Below are positions 27,297-36,775 of a stretch of 64,000 nucleotides of DNA, piece after piece (the stretch's first letter is position 1; every line of letters begins with the position of its first letter). This DNA comes from Pontibacillus litoralis JSM 072002. Lineage in GTDB: Bacteria; Bacillota; Bacilli; Bacillales; BH030062. The stretch covers positions 1-64,000 of the forward strand of contig NZ_AVPG01000016.1 in assembly GCF_000775615.1 (NCBI RefSeq), read 5' to 3'. Made by a program: the position numbers and the translations under genes. The notes below the pieces were generated by a model. The model was not told the origin of the DNA. It saw only the letters and a program-made list of their open reading frames with translations, and made no database searches.

Positions 27297-29240
27297 TTAT
27301 AATGCCTGTTTGATCACTCTTCTATAATAAAGCACAGATTGAATAGCAAATAGGGAATACAAAGCCGTATAGATGACCATGACAATAATCATCGGTGTCC
27401 ATAGCGATGTGCCGAATAAAAACCAGCCAGAACGAACGGCGAAATAGCTATGAAGTAAACCAATCACTAACGGAATACCGAAATTAAACAGTTGCTTACG
27501 GCGAATCCCTTGCAGTAAATCACTTTGCGTGAAGCCGAGTTTGCGTAAAATCGTGTAATTTGCTTTTTCACTTTCACTTTCATCCATCTGCTTGAAGTAT
27601 AGAATACACCCTGACGTTATAAGGAATGTTAAACCTAGGAAGCCAACAATAAACATGGTAAGGCCATTCTGTTGTTTGAGAGAACTACTCAATAGTTCCA
27701 ATGATACGTTACCGACTCCTTGATAATCTTGTGCGATGTAGATGTCATTGGCCGCTTCTAGTTGACTACGTTCGACAATATCGATTCCGTAGTAGGTAGG
27801 TGACTCTGGTTGAATGTCGTCTTCTGCATCTTGCTTTACGTCATGGAATACAGTTTGATCAACGATGATGACAGGCATTTGCAGAGTATAGTTGAGAGAA
27901 AGGATGTGCTCCTTTTTTAAACCTAAATATTGTAGTTCGGTCGATGTAGAACTTCCTAGCAATGTAATCGAGCCACTATCTTTCCAGGTCATAAAATTAT
28001 CCATTACGTCGCTAAAACCAGCAAAATATGCTTCATTAGGGGATACATCTGTATGCTGGATAGCTTCATCACTAATAATGGGGTAGGACGATTCCTTGAA
28101 ATTATCTGGAAATTCCCCAGATGTCTTACTTTCAATAATATTTGAGATGTTAACGTTCGCAACAACGACATCGATTACAGTTTCTTCGAAAGAAATATGC
28201 GCTGATTCCAATGCTTCTTTGAAGGTGGTAACATTCTCTTCATTCGCTAAGGCAAAATCATTGGGCACGTAACTTGCTGCCGTTTTTTCTGCGGAATAAT
28301 AAGAGATATAGCTTAAAGACAACAAACTGATGGATAGCGCGGAAATTGTTGTAATAACGGTTAATAATAATGCGTTCGATTTCATTCGGAACATAATCGA
28401 TGTTAAAGATAATACGTCTCGCACGTTGACATACCCTTTTTTTCTGTTACGGATAATAGAGAAGATGAAACGAATCGAACCTTTATAGAAAAGGTATGTT
28501 CCGACAATCACGGAGCCTAAAATGAAAAGCATGGCAAGCATTAAACTCTCTGTTGAGGGAAATTTTCCATTGAATAAGATGGAGGATACGTAATAACCAG
28601 CAATGATTAGAACAATCCCCATCATACCAAGAATCACTTCGAGAATAGAGATAGTGCGTCGGTGTTCATCTGGTGTAGCATTCATCTGAAACAAGGATAT
28701 GATACGTTGTCTCTTAATAAAGATGTAATTCATGATCATAATGAGTGCGTAAATGATAGCGAATACGATGAGGGTTTGGCTAAGGGCTTCTATCGAGAAT
28801 CGTAGCTTAGCAACTTCCTCAATGCCAGTTATGGTGAACATCATCATCGTCATAAGTTTAGAGAAAGAAAATCCAATGAAAATCCCCACTATGAGTGATC
28901 CGAAATAAAGCATGAAATTTTCGGCTGTGAGAATACGAAATATCTTGTTTTTGGTCATGCCAATTAATTGAAACAAGCCTATTTCTTTGCTTCGGCGTTT
29001 TATAAATAAATTATTTGCATAGAGCAAGAATGTCGCAACAATGGCTACTAGTAGAATCGAGGCTACTTTTATGGCGGCAGCACCTTTGATGGAATTCTCT
29101 GCTCCGTTTAAGGCAGGATCATATTGTAACGTGACAAAGGAAAAATATAAAGCAACACTAAACGTTAAAGCAAAAACATATAAGTAATAGTTTTTAAGGT
29201 TTTTACGAAAGTTGCGGAAGATAAGCTGACTAATTCGCAT
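27297..29240 (-). CDS. BceB-type ABC transporter permease
   Basis: The 647-residue protein has ten membrane helices, FtsX-like domains at both ends and a large extracellular domain (about 300-510) between helices 7 and 8, the hallmark of BceB. These permeases sense and remove cell-wall-active peptides such as bacitracin or lantibiotics. The preferred ATG is 29240, following AGGTGGGG; it overlaps the ATPase gene by 11 bases. The conserved start [21 protein letters not shown] is typical for the family. Which drug is recognised cannot be told from sequence. Confidence 0.9.
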   Translation of the reverse strand: MRISQLIFRNFRKNLKNYYLYVFALTFSVALYFSFVTLQYDPALNGAENSIKGAAAIKVASILLVAIVATFLLYANNLFIKRRSKEIGLFQLIGMTKNKIFRILTAENFMLYFGSLIVGIFIGFSFSKLMTMMMFTITGIEEVAKLRFSIEALSQTLIVFAIIYALIMIMNYIFIKRQRIISLFQMNATPDEHRRTISILEVILGMMGIVLIIAGYYVSSILFNGKFPSTESLMLAMLFILGSVIVGTYLFYKGSIRFIFSIIRNRKKGYVNVRDVLSLTSIMFRMKSNALLLTVITTISALSISLLSLSYISYYSAEKTAASYVPNDFALANEENVTTFKEALESAHISFEETVIDVVVANVNISNIIESKTSGEFPDNFKESSYPIISDEAIQHTDVSPNEAYFAGFSDVMDNFMTWKDSGSITLLGSSTSTELQYLGLKKEHILSLNYTLQMPVIIVDQTVFHDVKQDAEDDIQPESPTYYGIDIVERSQLEAANDIYIAQDYQGVGNVSLELLSSSLKQQNGLTMFIVGFLGLTFLITSGCILYFKQMDESESEKANYTILRKLGFTQSDLLQGIRRKQLFNFGIPLVIGLLHSYFAVRSGWFLFGTSLWTPMIIVMVIYTALYSLFAIQSVLYYRRVIKQAL

Positions 29241-29991
29241 TGGAAACCCCACCTAGCACGCCTTGTGTTTGAATAATGTTTTGGAAGAAGTCTTCTCCAA
29301 GTTGTTTCCCGCGGTGTAACTGGGAATAGATCTCGCCGTCTTTAATGAAGATGACTCGATCACTATAGCTAGCAGCGACCGGATCGTGGGTCACCATAAT
29401 GATCGTCGCTTCTCTACTTTCATTTAATTGCTTTAGTTTGCGAAGTAAGTCAGTAGCAGATTTGGAATCCAATGCTCCTGTTGGTTCGTCCGCGAAAATA
29501 ATACTCGGTTCATGAATAAATGCTCTCGCCGCTGAAGTTCGCTGCTTCTGACCTCCAGATATTTCATTAGGGTATTTATGTTGAAGTTCTTCAATGCCTA
29601 GTTCAGTTGCCAAGGCGTGAAATTTGGCATCTGCGTCCTTTTTAGGTGTCTTCGTAATGGTAAGTGGCAGCATAATGTTCTCTTTTACCGTTAATGTGTC
29701 GAGTAAGTTATATTCTTGAAAGATAAACCCTAAATGATGTTTGCGAAATTCAGCTAGTTGCTTTTCTTTCATTTTTGTCAATTCCTTATTTTCAATCGAG
29801 ATGTTTCCATAGCTAACATTGTCAATGGAAGATAGTACGTTCAATAATGTCGTTTTTCCTGAACCAGAAGCCCCCATAATACTGACAAATTCCCCTTTAA
29901 GCATAGTCAAATCAATATTGTGTAACACTTCCTGTTTATTGAATTTATTTCCATAGCTTTTATAAACGTTCGTCGCTGTTAATATGTTCAT
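29230..29991 (-). CDS. BceA-type ABC transporter ATPase
   Basis: The 253-residue ATPase has Walker A ([12 protein letters not shown]), Q-loop ([12 protein letters not shown]), signature ([14 protein letters not shown]), Walker B ([12 protein letters not shown]) and the H-loop (MVTHDP), of the MacB/LolD/BceA subgroup. The ATG at 29991 lies eight bases after AGAGGAG. It pairs with the downstream permease and is controlled by the two-component system encoded just upstream. Confidence 0.92.
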   Translation of the reverse strand: MNILTATNVYKSYGNKFNKQEVLHNIDLTMLKGEFVSIMGASGSGKTTLLNVLSSIDNVSYGNISIENKELTKMKEKQLAEFRKHHLGFIFQEYNLLDTLTVKENIMLPLTITKTPKKDADAKFHALATELGIEELQHKYPNEISGGQKQRTSAARAFIHEPSIIFADEPTGALDSKSATDLLRKLKQLNESREATIIMVTHDPVAASYSDRVIFIKDGEIYSQLHRGKQLGEDFFQNIIQTQGVLGGVSNAN

Positions 29992-30073
29992 CACTGCAAC
30001 TCCTCTCTTTGTTGCTTTTATTATAAAACGGGTAACAACTCTTTATCCTGCGATTCTCCGAACAAATAACAAT

Positions 30074-30099
30074 AGCATATGACAATATTGTCACATGCT
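30074..30099. promoter_or_regulatory. BceR-like operator overlapping the kinase stop codon
   Basis: A near-perfect 26-base palindrome has the core TGACAATATTGTCA (30080-30093), which fits the TnACA-N4-TGTnA pattern of Bce-type regulators. It sits about 85 bases upstream of the ATPase start and includes the kinase stop codon. Confidence 0.6.
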
Positions 30100-31095
30100 A
30101 ATGGTGTGATCGAAATCGTTCTTCCTTGGAAACGTCAAGATAAATGTTGATCCTTCTTGGGGCGTAGATTCTGCGTGAATATGGATGCCTAACGCTTCCG
30201 AAACGTTGTGCGCTAAATATAATCCCATTCCTGTTGCACTATTATCTGAATGTGAGGTGGTAGAGGTGAATCCTTTTTCAAAAATGCGTGGCATGTCTTG
30301 AGGATCAATCCCCCGGCCAAAGTCTTGAACAGCAAGATGGACATGATGATTGCTTTCATAGCTTCGTATCATTATATCGTTGTGTTCACTATATTTTACG
30401 GCATTCGTTAATAGTTGCCTCACAATAAATGCCAGCCATTTCGCATCTGCTAGTACCTCTGTGACGGCTAGCTGTACCTCAAAGCCAATTCCTTTTTCGA
30501 TACACCAGGATTGTAAAGGCTTAATTTCTTGCGTAACAATTGGTTGAAAGGATACATGCTCGATGTATAAGTCATTTTCCATAAATACCATTCGTTTTTG
30601 GTGTAACTGTTGGTCCAGCAGGTGATGCATCCTTAACCATTCATACAATAAAGCAGTCCTTAATTTCCTATCTTCCACGCGGTCTAACATTAATCTCATT
30701 GCAGTAAGAGGTCGCTTTACTTCGTGAATCCAAGCTAAGAGGTCGTCTTTTTCTCGTTGTAAAAGGATTCGATTTGTTGCGGCTATTTGCTTCAAATGCT
30801 CTGTTTGCTTCGTAATGCTCTCTTCCACGATTCTTTCAAAGGGGCTCTCAGCTTGACTTAACCCTGTTATATCTAAATCATGCTCTCGTTCTTGTAAGTT
30901 CCGGTAAAATTTCGTTTCAAAATGGTAACGGATATAAATAAATAGGAGAAACATAATCATTTCTAGAAAAACAATATACACAATAGAATGAAACGGAATA
31001 GACGTATCAATGAAAGCAACAAACAACATGACGAACTGTAAGAAAAAGAAGAAAGCAATCCAACTACGTCTTTCATTAATATAGCGTTTAAGCAT
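30091..31095 (-). CDS. BceS-type intramembrane-sensing histidine kinase
   Basis: The 334-residue kinase has two membrane helices (about 12-30 and 36-58) with almost no extracellular loop, as in BceS. Phospho-His lies in WIHEVKRPLTAM, and ATP-binding boxes are QLLTNAVKYSEH, DFGRGI and GMGLYLAHNVSEAL. It receives the signal from the BceAB-type transporter and phosphorylates the regulator upstream. The ATG at 31095, after GGAGAG, overlaps the regulator's end; earlier in-frame codons lie inside that gene. Confidence 0.92.
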   Translation of the reverse strand: MLKRYINERRSWIAFFFFLQFVMLFVAFIDTSIPFHSIVYIVFLEMIMFLLFIYIRYHFETKFYRNLQEREHDLDITGLSQAESPFERIVEESITKQTEHLKQIAATNRILLQREKDDLLAWIHEVKRPLTAMRLMLDRVEDRKLRTALLYEWLRMHHLLDQQLHQKRMVFMENDLYIEHVSFQPIVTQEIKPLQSWCIEKGIGFEVQLAVTEVLADAKWLAFIVRQLLTNAVKYSEHNDIMIRSYESNHHVHLAVQDFGRGIDPQDMPRIFEKGFTSTTSHSDNSATGMGLYLAHNVSEALGIHIHAESTPQEGSTFILTFPRKNDFDHTISM

Positions 31096-31795
31096 TAGGA
31101 TTTCTCTCCTCCGTTGCGATATAGCCTTGTCCGGTTTTCGTTTCAATAAAGGCATCTAATCCTATTTCCGCTAGTCGCTTTCGTAACCGATTGACGTTCA
31201 CGGTTAACGTATTATCACTAATGAAGCGCTCATCGTCCCATAGGCGGTTAATAATGTGTTCTCTCTTTACGATGTTATTCTTCTGTTCTATTAAAATCCG
31301 TAATATAAATAACTCATTTTTCGTTAGCTCGATGCTCCCAGCTTCATTAGAAACGGTACTCTTCTCATAATCTACTGTTGCCCCGCACCACGTTCGTAAA
31401 CTAACTTGTTCGGTGTTGTAATCATATACACGTCGTAAAATGGCTTGAATCTTAGCAATCAGTACATCAAAATGAAATGGCTTTTGAATGAAGTCGTCAG
31501 CTCCTAACTGCATAGCCATCACCATATCCATTGGATGATCTCGAGAAGATAAGAAGATAATGGGGACATTTGAATGAGATCGTATCATTCGACACCAATG
31601 AAAGCCGTCGAATTTCGGCAACTGGATGTCGATAATAACTAAATCAGGTTTTACCTGCGAAAATGGCTCCATAATGTTACTGAAATCTGTAATTCCATGT
31701 ACGTCATACGACCATTGCTCTAAACGCTCTTGCATTGCTTGAAGAATCGTCACATCATCTTCAATGATAAGTAAGGTAAACAATAGTATCACCAC
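31088..31795 (-). CDS. BceR-type response regulator (OmpR family)
   Basis: The 235-residue protein has a receiver domain (IIEDD near residue 10, phospho-Asp in LVIIDIQLP at about 54, QKPF) and a winged-helix C-terminal domain (about 135-230; LTKNELFILRILIE, TLTVNVNRLRKRL, GQGYIA). It should activate the transporter genes from the palindrome at 30074. The start is uncertain: GTG 31795 or a TTG four codons later (MFTLLIIEDD). Confidence 0.9.
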   Translation of the reverse strand: MVILLFTLLIIEDDVTILQAMQERLEQWSYDVHGITDFSNIMEPFSQVKPDLVIIDIQLPKFDGFHWCRMIRSHSNVPIIFLSSRDHPMDMVMAMQLGADDFIQKPFHFDVLIAKIQAILRRVYDYNTEQVSLRTWCGATVDYEKSTVSNEAGSIELTKNELFILRILIEQKNNIVKREHIINRLWDDERFISDNTLTVNVNRLRKRLAEIGLDAFIETKTGQGYIATEERNPNA

Positions 31796-31877
31796 GCTAC
31801 TCTATATTTAGACTACTTAAAGTGTATAGGAAAAGGGTGTGATCATCTATATGAATTTCTTTATTAAAGCGAAAAAG

Positions 31878-31902
31878 AACCCCTATGATTGCGACAGGGG
31901 TT
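31878..31902. terminator. small hairpin downstream of the yhhN-like gene and upstream of bceR
   Basis: AACCCCT pairs with AGGGGTT around an 11-base loop, flanked by A- and T-rich sequence on both sides. Confidence 0.5.
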
Positions 31903-31925
31903 AAAAAGGTCAAAATAAACTATCT

Positions 31926-32579
31926 TTATTGCGCCGTCCGATGAGAAAATGTTCCGATGCTATGGGCAATAAATAACTGCGCACTGTAATACGTACACAT
32001 CACCCAATCTGAACCATGAGGAATGGTAGATACGAACATGTTCCAAGCTAGAATCGAATCCGAGATGACGAATAAAAAGCTACCAATAGCCGCCCATTTG
32101 TTTCCTGTCATGATAGAGGTTAAGAGCATGAAAGAAATGACGATAACATAGGCGATAACAGGAAGAATAAGTGCATCATGATTGTTTAGTTGTAACGCTT
32201 CTACTAGCGTTGTGCTATACCAGCTTGCGTATAAAGCGAGAGGAATAACAGTGCCTAAGCGTAACCACGAAAATGTCCAACGTTCAAGAAACCCTCCTGC
32301 ATAACATAAATGGCCGATAAGAAAGGTAGCAAGTCCAAGTACAAAGGTCAGTTCAATCAAAGCATCAGCGAACATACTTATGATTAATCCTGTTAATAGT
32401 AAGAGGTGCATACGAGATTTATAACTTGGCATCCGTTGATAACCGTGATAAATAATGAGGACCATAGGGATAATTTTAAAGAAAATATTTAGGAACAATG
32501 GTTTTACTGGGATGAGTAAAATATAGATGGCACTCATGGTAATAATAAGAAATAATCTCTTTTTAGTTGACATTAACAA
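31926..32579 (-). CDS. YhhN-family membrane protein (lysoplasmalogenase-like)
   Basis: The 217-residue protein has about eight membrane helices and the YhhN family features: paired acidic residues in helices (MFADALIE, ISDSILAWNMF) and IGHLCYAGGF. Family members such as TMEM86 cleave the vinyl-ether bond of lysoplasmalogens; the bacterial substrate is not clear. The start is a TTG after GAGGAAGTG or the ATG two codons later. Confidence 0.8.
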   Translation of the reverse strand: MLMSTKKRLFLIITMSAIYILLIPVKPLFLNIFFKIIPMVLIIYHGYQRMPSYKSRMHLLLLTGLIISMFADALIELTFVLGLATFLIGHLCYAGGFLERWTFSWLRLGTVIPLALYASWYSTTLVEALQLNNHDALILPVIAYVIVISFMLLTSIMTGNKWAAIGSFLFVISDSILAWNMFVSTIPHGSDWVMCTYYSAQLFIAHSIGTFSHRTAQ

Positions 32580-32955
32580 TCACTTCCTCATGAATGATAT
32601 CTCCCTTGGTGGAGGAGTGCGGTAGACATTTCATGTGATAAGCAATGAATGGAAGCTAGGGAGACTTAGATTTTTGGCATGCCGAATTACATATAGAAAC
32701 AACGCTACATTTTTCTATATTATAAACAACAACCAATAAAATTCCAACAATTTGCATTCATGGATAGAAGCGTAGATAGTTTGCAATCATGCGGGGATTT
32801 AGATGGGTGCTAGGATGATTTTCTATATTTGTGTCGCATCTAGTAAATAGGTCACTAGTTTTGTAATATATATTGATTATTCAGAAAATTATTATTATAT
32901 TAAAGTTAGCTCGATAGTATGCTTATAATTCGAAAAATATGGGAGGACGACTTTT
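32580..32955 (+). promoter_or_regulatory. long upstream region of the protease gene, with a TATAAT box
   Basis: No gene is seen in this AT-rich stretch. A TATAAT at 32924-32929 lies 15 bases before GGGAGGACG; the -35 region is poor, which suggests regulated expression as expected for an exoprotease. Confidence 0.4.
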
Positions 32956-35301
32956 GTGAAGATGAGCAACAAGATTATGTGGATGATAGTATGTATTCTG
33001 TTCATTGCACCTATGAGCATAGCGGCAGAACCTGTGGAGAAGAACGTGCATAATGGACATCAAGGTTCTCCATTTGATGCAGGAATTGCGAATGATGAGC
33101 GCTTAATTGAAATGTTGAAAGAGGAAGGGGAAATTGCGAAAGATGCAACACCAGCAGAAGCAGAAAAGGCATTAAATCGTTTTTTGCAAAACAAGGCTGA
33201 CGCAGTTCAACTAGAAAAGGGAGAGCTCGCTAAAGAAGAGCAAGGGGCACAAGAGCAACTTGACAAAGCGAGACAGAATAACAGTATCACGAATGGGAAA
33301 GGGAATAAATTAGGACAAGCGAAGAAGAATAAAGTAGACTCCGTTAAGGAAGAAGCTTGGGATGGCGGAACACGTACAGATAAAGTGTTGGTATTATTAA
33401 TTGATTATCCTGATCGTCCACACAATGCGATGAGTGCTGATGAGACAGATATGTATTATGAAGGGGAGGATGCTTATTCCCGTGAGCATTATCAAGACAT
33501 GCTATTTGGTAATGGTGGATGGGAAGGTCCAGATGGAGAAACGTATGTGTCGATGAAGCAGTATTATGAGCAACAATCTGGTGGTAGCTATTCCGTGGAA
33601 GGGGAAGTAGCTGGGTGGTACACAGCAAGTCAACCGGCTGCTGCATATGGAGCAAATGATCCGCAGCCAGACGGAAATGATGTGGATGCAAGAGGCTTAG
33701 TAAAGGAAGCTTTAAATGCAGCTGTGGCAGATCCTGCTGTCGATATTAGCGATTATGATCAATGGGACCGATATGATTTAGACGGTGATGGCAACTATAT
33801 GGAGCCAGATGGATTGGTTGATCATTTGATGGTCATTCATGCTGGGGTTGGAGAAGAGGCAGGCGGGGGATCGCTTGGTTCTGATGCAATTTGGTCACAC
33901 CGGTGGAATTTAGGCGATATTTATACAATGGGAGGGACGGAAGCAAGTGTTGATTATTGGGGAGGAGAAATGGCTGCTTATGACTATACGGTAGAACCAG
34001 AGGATGGTGCTGTTGGTGTAATGGCCCATGAATTCGCCCATGACTTAGGGCTGCCTGACGAATATGACACACAATATACAGGAGCAGGAGAACCGGTTAG
34101 TTATTGGTCACTGATGGCTAGCGGAAGTTGGGCTGGTGAGTTACCAGGTACAACACCAACAGGATTTAGCCCATTGATGAAAGAAATGCTTCAAGCAACT
34201 GCGGGTGGTAATTGGTTAAGTGGGAGTGAAGTAGATGTAGAGGATATAGATGGTGAGGGGGTAGAAGCTTTATTAGATGAGGCGAACACGAAAGGAACGA
34301 ACAATGATACAGTAAAGGTAAATCTGCCGCAAAAAGAAACGGTTGTGAACGAACCAGCAAGCGGCAAGTATGAGTATTTCAGTGGTAGTGATAACAATTT
34401 GCAAAATCAAATGACGATGACGGTCGACTTAACGGAAGCATCTTCTGCAATGTTGTCCTTTAAAGCTTGGTATGATATTGAAAAAGATTGGGATTATGCG
34501 TATATAACAGTAGACGGTGAACCGGTGGAAAGTGATATTACGACGAATGAGAACCCTTATGGTAGCAATCTCGGAAATGGTATCACAGGTTCATCAGACG
34601 GTTGGATAGACGCACAATTCGATCTATCGGATTACGTTGGTCAAAAGGTAGAGGTTGGCTTTAAGTATGTAACAGATGCTGCTGTGTCTAATCCGGGTTT
34701 GTACGTAGATGACATTCAAGTATTGAAGGATAATGACCAAGTATTTAGTGACAATGTAGAAGGAGAGTCATTGCTTCAATTAGACGGCTTTACAATTTCA
34801 GATGGAGTAAAGCGTACTGACCACTACTATTTATTAGAGTGGCGCAGTCATAACGGCGTAGATGAAGGGCTTGCGAATATTCGTCGAGGCGATAGTTTAA
34901 TGACGTTCGATCCGGGACTGGTTGTATGGTATGTTGATCATTTTTATTCAGAGAACTGGACTGGTGTGCATCCAGGTGACGGCTTTGTTGGTGTAGTAGA
35001 CGCGGATCAACACCCAAACTATTGGAGCGATAAAACGGTAGCTTCTACGCGCTATCAAGTCCACGATGCGGCGTTTAGTTTAGATAAAACAGAGAAGATG
35101 CTATTAGATTATAGTGCTATTGCGGGTATTACGTTAAAAGATAACTATACGAAACGAAATGTGCTGTTTGATGATAGTATGGATTATTTGAATAGCGGGT
35201 TAGTAGATGCTGGACGGGATGTTCCGAACTATGGTCTGAAATTCCGTGTAACAGGACAAAGTGATGATAAGACGGTTGGTAAGGTTCACATTTTTCGATA
35301 A
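32956..35301 (+). CDS. secreted M6-family metalloprotease, InhA (immune inhibitor A)-like
   Basis: The 781-residue protein has a signal peptide (cleaved near SIAAEP), a pro-region (about 25-130), a zinc protease domain with HEFAHDLGLPDEYD (His358, Glu359, His362) and a C-terminal beta-rich region (about 440-620, jelly-roll-like). The order is that of Bacillus InhA1/InhA2 (around 795 residues). The mature protein is acidic. Such enzymes degrade host or environmental proteins. The start is GTG 32956 after GGGAGGACG. Confidence 0.93.
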   Translation: MKMSNKIMWMIVCILFIAPMSIAAEPVEKNVHNGHQGSPFDAGIANDERLIEMLKEEGEIAKDATPAEAEKALNRFLQNKADAVQLEKGELAKEEQGAQEQLDKARQNNSITNGKGNKLGQAKKNKVDSVKEEAWDGGTRTDKVLVLLIDYPDRPHNAMSADETDMYYEGEDAYSREHYQDMLFGNGGWEGPDGETYVSMKQYYEQQSGGSYSVEGEVAGWYTASQPAAAYGANDPQPDGNDVDARGLVKEALNAAVADPAVDISDYDQWDRYDLDGDGNYMEPDGLVDHLMVIHAGVGEEAGGGSLGSDAIWSHRWNLGDIYTMGGTEASVDYWGGEMAAYDYTVEPEDGAVGVMAHEFAHDLGLPDEYDTQYTGAGEPVSYWSLMASGSWAGELPGTTPTGFSPLMKEMLQATAGGNWLSGSEVDVEDIDGEGVEALLDEANTKGTNNDTVKVNLPQKETVVNEPASGKYEYFSGSDNNLQNQMTMTVDLTEASSAMLSFKAWYDIEKDWDYAYITVDGEPVESDITTNENPYGSNLGNGITGSSDGWIDAQFDLSDYVGQKVEVGFKYVTDAAVSNPGLYVDDIQVLKDNDQVFSDNVEGESLLQLDGFTISDGVKRTDHYYLLEWRSHNGVDEGLANIRRGDSLMTFDPGLVVWYVDHFYSENWTGVHPGDGFVGVVDADQHPNYWSDKTVASTRYQVHDAAFSLDKTEKMLLDYSAIAGITLKDNYTKRNVLFDDSMDYLNSGLVDAGRDVPNYGLKFRVTGQSDDKTVGKVHIFR

Positions 35302-35320
35302 AAGAAGTAAGCGTACTAAA

Positions 35321-35376
35321 TAGAAAAACAGGTAAAAATCTATCCAATTGATAAGGTTTTTACCTGTTTTTTTCTA
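35321..35376. terminator. bidirectional terminator after the protease gene
   Basis: TAGAAAAACAGGTAAAAAT pairs with the mirrored TTTTTACCTGTTTTTTTCTA around a loop at 35341-35352. It has T-runs in both directions and could also serve the small minus-strand gene next to it. Confidence 0.85.
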
Positions 35377-35381
35377 TTTGT

Positions 35382-35462
35382 TTATGCAGAAGTCTTGCGT
35401 TTGAAAGGGTTATGCTTTTGTGACTTCTTTAACGTGTTACGAATGCTTTTCTTCTTTTTCAT
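35382..35462 (-). CDS. tiny very basic peptide
   Basis: A 26-residue reading frame (begins MKKKKSIRNTL, ends KRKTSA) has an AGGTGGTG ribosome site seven bases before its ATG and a terminator just after its stop. It contains about ten Lys/Arg and no acidic residue, so it may bind nucleic acid or a spore component. No homologue is recognised, and chance is possible for a frame this short. Confidence 0.4.
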   Translation of the reverse strand: MKKKKSIRNTLKKSQKHNPFKRKTSA

Positions 35463-35585
35463 CTATCGTCACCACCTATATATATCTATCATTTCCGATA
35501 GAAATAATAATTATACGAACATAGCGGCATATTTCTATGATGAGTGACATATACTCTAGCAAAATGAACGAAGTAGGTGGCGGGG

Positions 35586-36170
35586 ATGAGAGTATATAGT
35601 AGACATGATTTGTTAGGAGAATGGTTACGCATTCCAAGGGATAAATCTCATCATTTCATAACGTTTGCTAAGCGGATCATTCGCTCTTTTCAAGCAACGA
35701 TTGATGTAGAGATGACAGTTCCTTCTATGGTGTATATACGGGCGGAGAGCGTCTGTGACTTTATTCGGAAAGAGTATCATTTAACGTTTGATATTCATGA
35801 CCTTGTATGGATTTTGTATAAAGACTTTATGGAAGTAGCGTTGTATGAACCGGATTTAAGGAAGGTATATGAAACTATAACCAATGACTACTCTCATCAA
35901 TGGTTGGAAGTATATCATTACGGTGAACTGGTGGACAAATATGAACATAAGCAAGCTCATCCGAGAAGGACGATAGTGTTGACAGTTGATAAAAAAGAAA
36001 TACGTAATGGCGAGGCGCTTTTAGCTGAAATGGATCAACGTTTTCCAAATAGATTGATGGTAGAAGATATGCTAGAGGAAATAGTAACGAGTTTTCTCGA
36101 GAGCAATCATGATGAATCTGTTCAACAAATAGTACATCGACTTGTACGTAAAGCAGAGAAGTATTGGTAG
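35586..36170 (+). CDS. unknown cytosolic protein, first gene of a two-gene unit
   Basis: The 194-residue protein starts at ATG 35586 after GGTGGCGGGG. It is rich in His, Tyr and acidic residues and mostly helical (e.g. SHHFITFAKRIIRSFQATIDVEM; VEDMLEEIVTSFLES). No signal peptide, membrane segment or known motif is visible. A gene for a membrane protein follows after 11 bases, so they are likely translated together. Function unknown. Confidence 0.6.
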   Translation: MRVYSRHDLLGEWLRIPRDKSHHFITFAKRIIRSFQATIDVEMTVPSMVYIRAESVCDFIRKEYHLTFDIHDLVWILYKDFMEVALYEPDLRKVYETITNDYSHQWLEVYHYGELVDKYEHKQAHPRRTIVLTVDKKEIRNGEALLAEMDQRFPNRLMVEDMLEEIVTSFLESNHDESVQQIVHRLVRKAEKYW

Positions 36171-36181
36171 GAGGGAGATAA

Positions 36182-36697
36182 ATGAGTAGCTTCATCAATA
36201 ATGCGAATCGAACAATTAGTAGGACGTGGTCAAGCTTAATGGCACTTGCAGAGAAGATGTTTGCATTCCTTTCATTGCATAAGAAATTAGTGCTGACTGT
36301 ATGTGTTGTAGGTTGTATAGTAATGATTCTCTCTCCTGTTCTGCAAGTAATCATTGCCTATCTTCATCTTGCTAAATTGCTAATTTACATAATGTTTGCG
36401 GCGACTTTACTGTTAGCGGTCATGTGTACACAATGTGATTGGTTGCGCAACGCGTTATCGCTCCTCTTTCCTTTCGTTATTACTGCTTTTTATGCAGATG
36501 TTTATAGTAGTTATTATGGATCTCCCTATATGGAGTGGATAATGAAAGAGTCAACCACGACGAGTATGCTAACACTTTCGACTTTTATTTATGCGTGTGC
36601 AGTGAGCCTCCTCTCTTTCTTGATGCATCAGTTTATGCTTGTGACAGTTATGACAAATGCCAATCAGCGATTTCCTAGGGAATATTTAGATAAATAG
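36182..36697 (+). CDS. unknown four-helix membrane protein
   Basis: The 171-residue protein has a short amphipathic N terminus and four hydrophobic segments (about 33-55, 57-80, 88-105, 125-155). An AGGAGGGAG ribosome site precedes the ATG. No family is recognised. It is co-encoded with the upstream cytosolic protein. Confidence 0.6.
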   Translation: MSSFINNANRTISRTWSSLMALAEKMFAFLSLHKKLVLTVCVVGCIVMILSPVLQVIIAYLHLAKLLIYIMFAATLLLAVMCTQCDWLRNALSLLFPFVITAFYADVYSSYYGSPYMEWIMKESTTTSMLTLSTFIYACAVSLLSFLMHQFMLVTVMTNANQRFPREYLDK

Positions 36698-36775
36698 TGA
36701 TAACATGCTTCATTCTATCTCTACGGTAAAAAGTTGGTATAATAAACGTAAATCTTTGTTTAGGAGGTTATGATA

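Noticed and set aside
35306..35322. GTAAGCGTACTAAATAG resembles the IS66-type end at 5618.
   Set aside because: Similarity stops after eight bases and no partner end or transposase remnant is near; it is probably chance.
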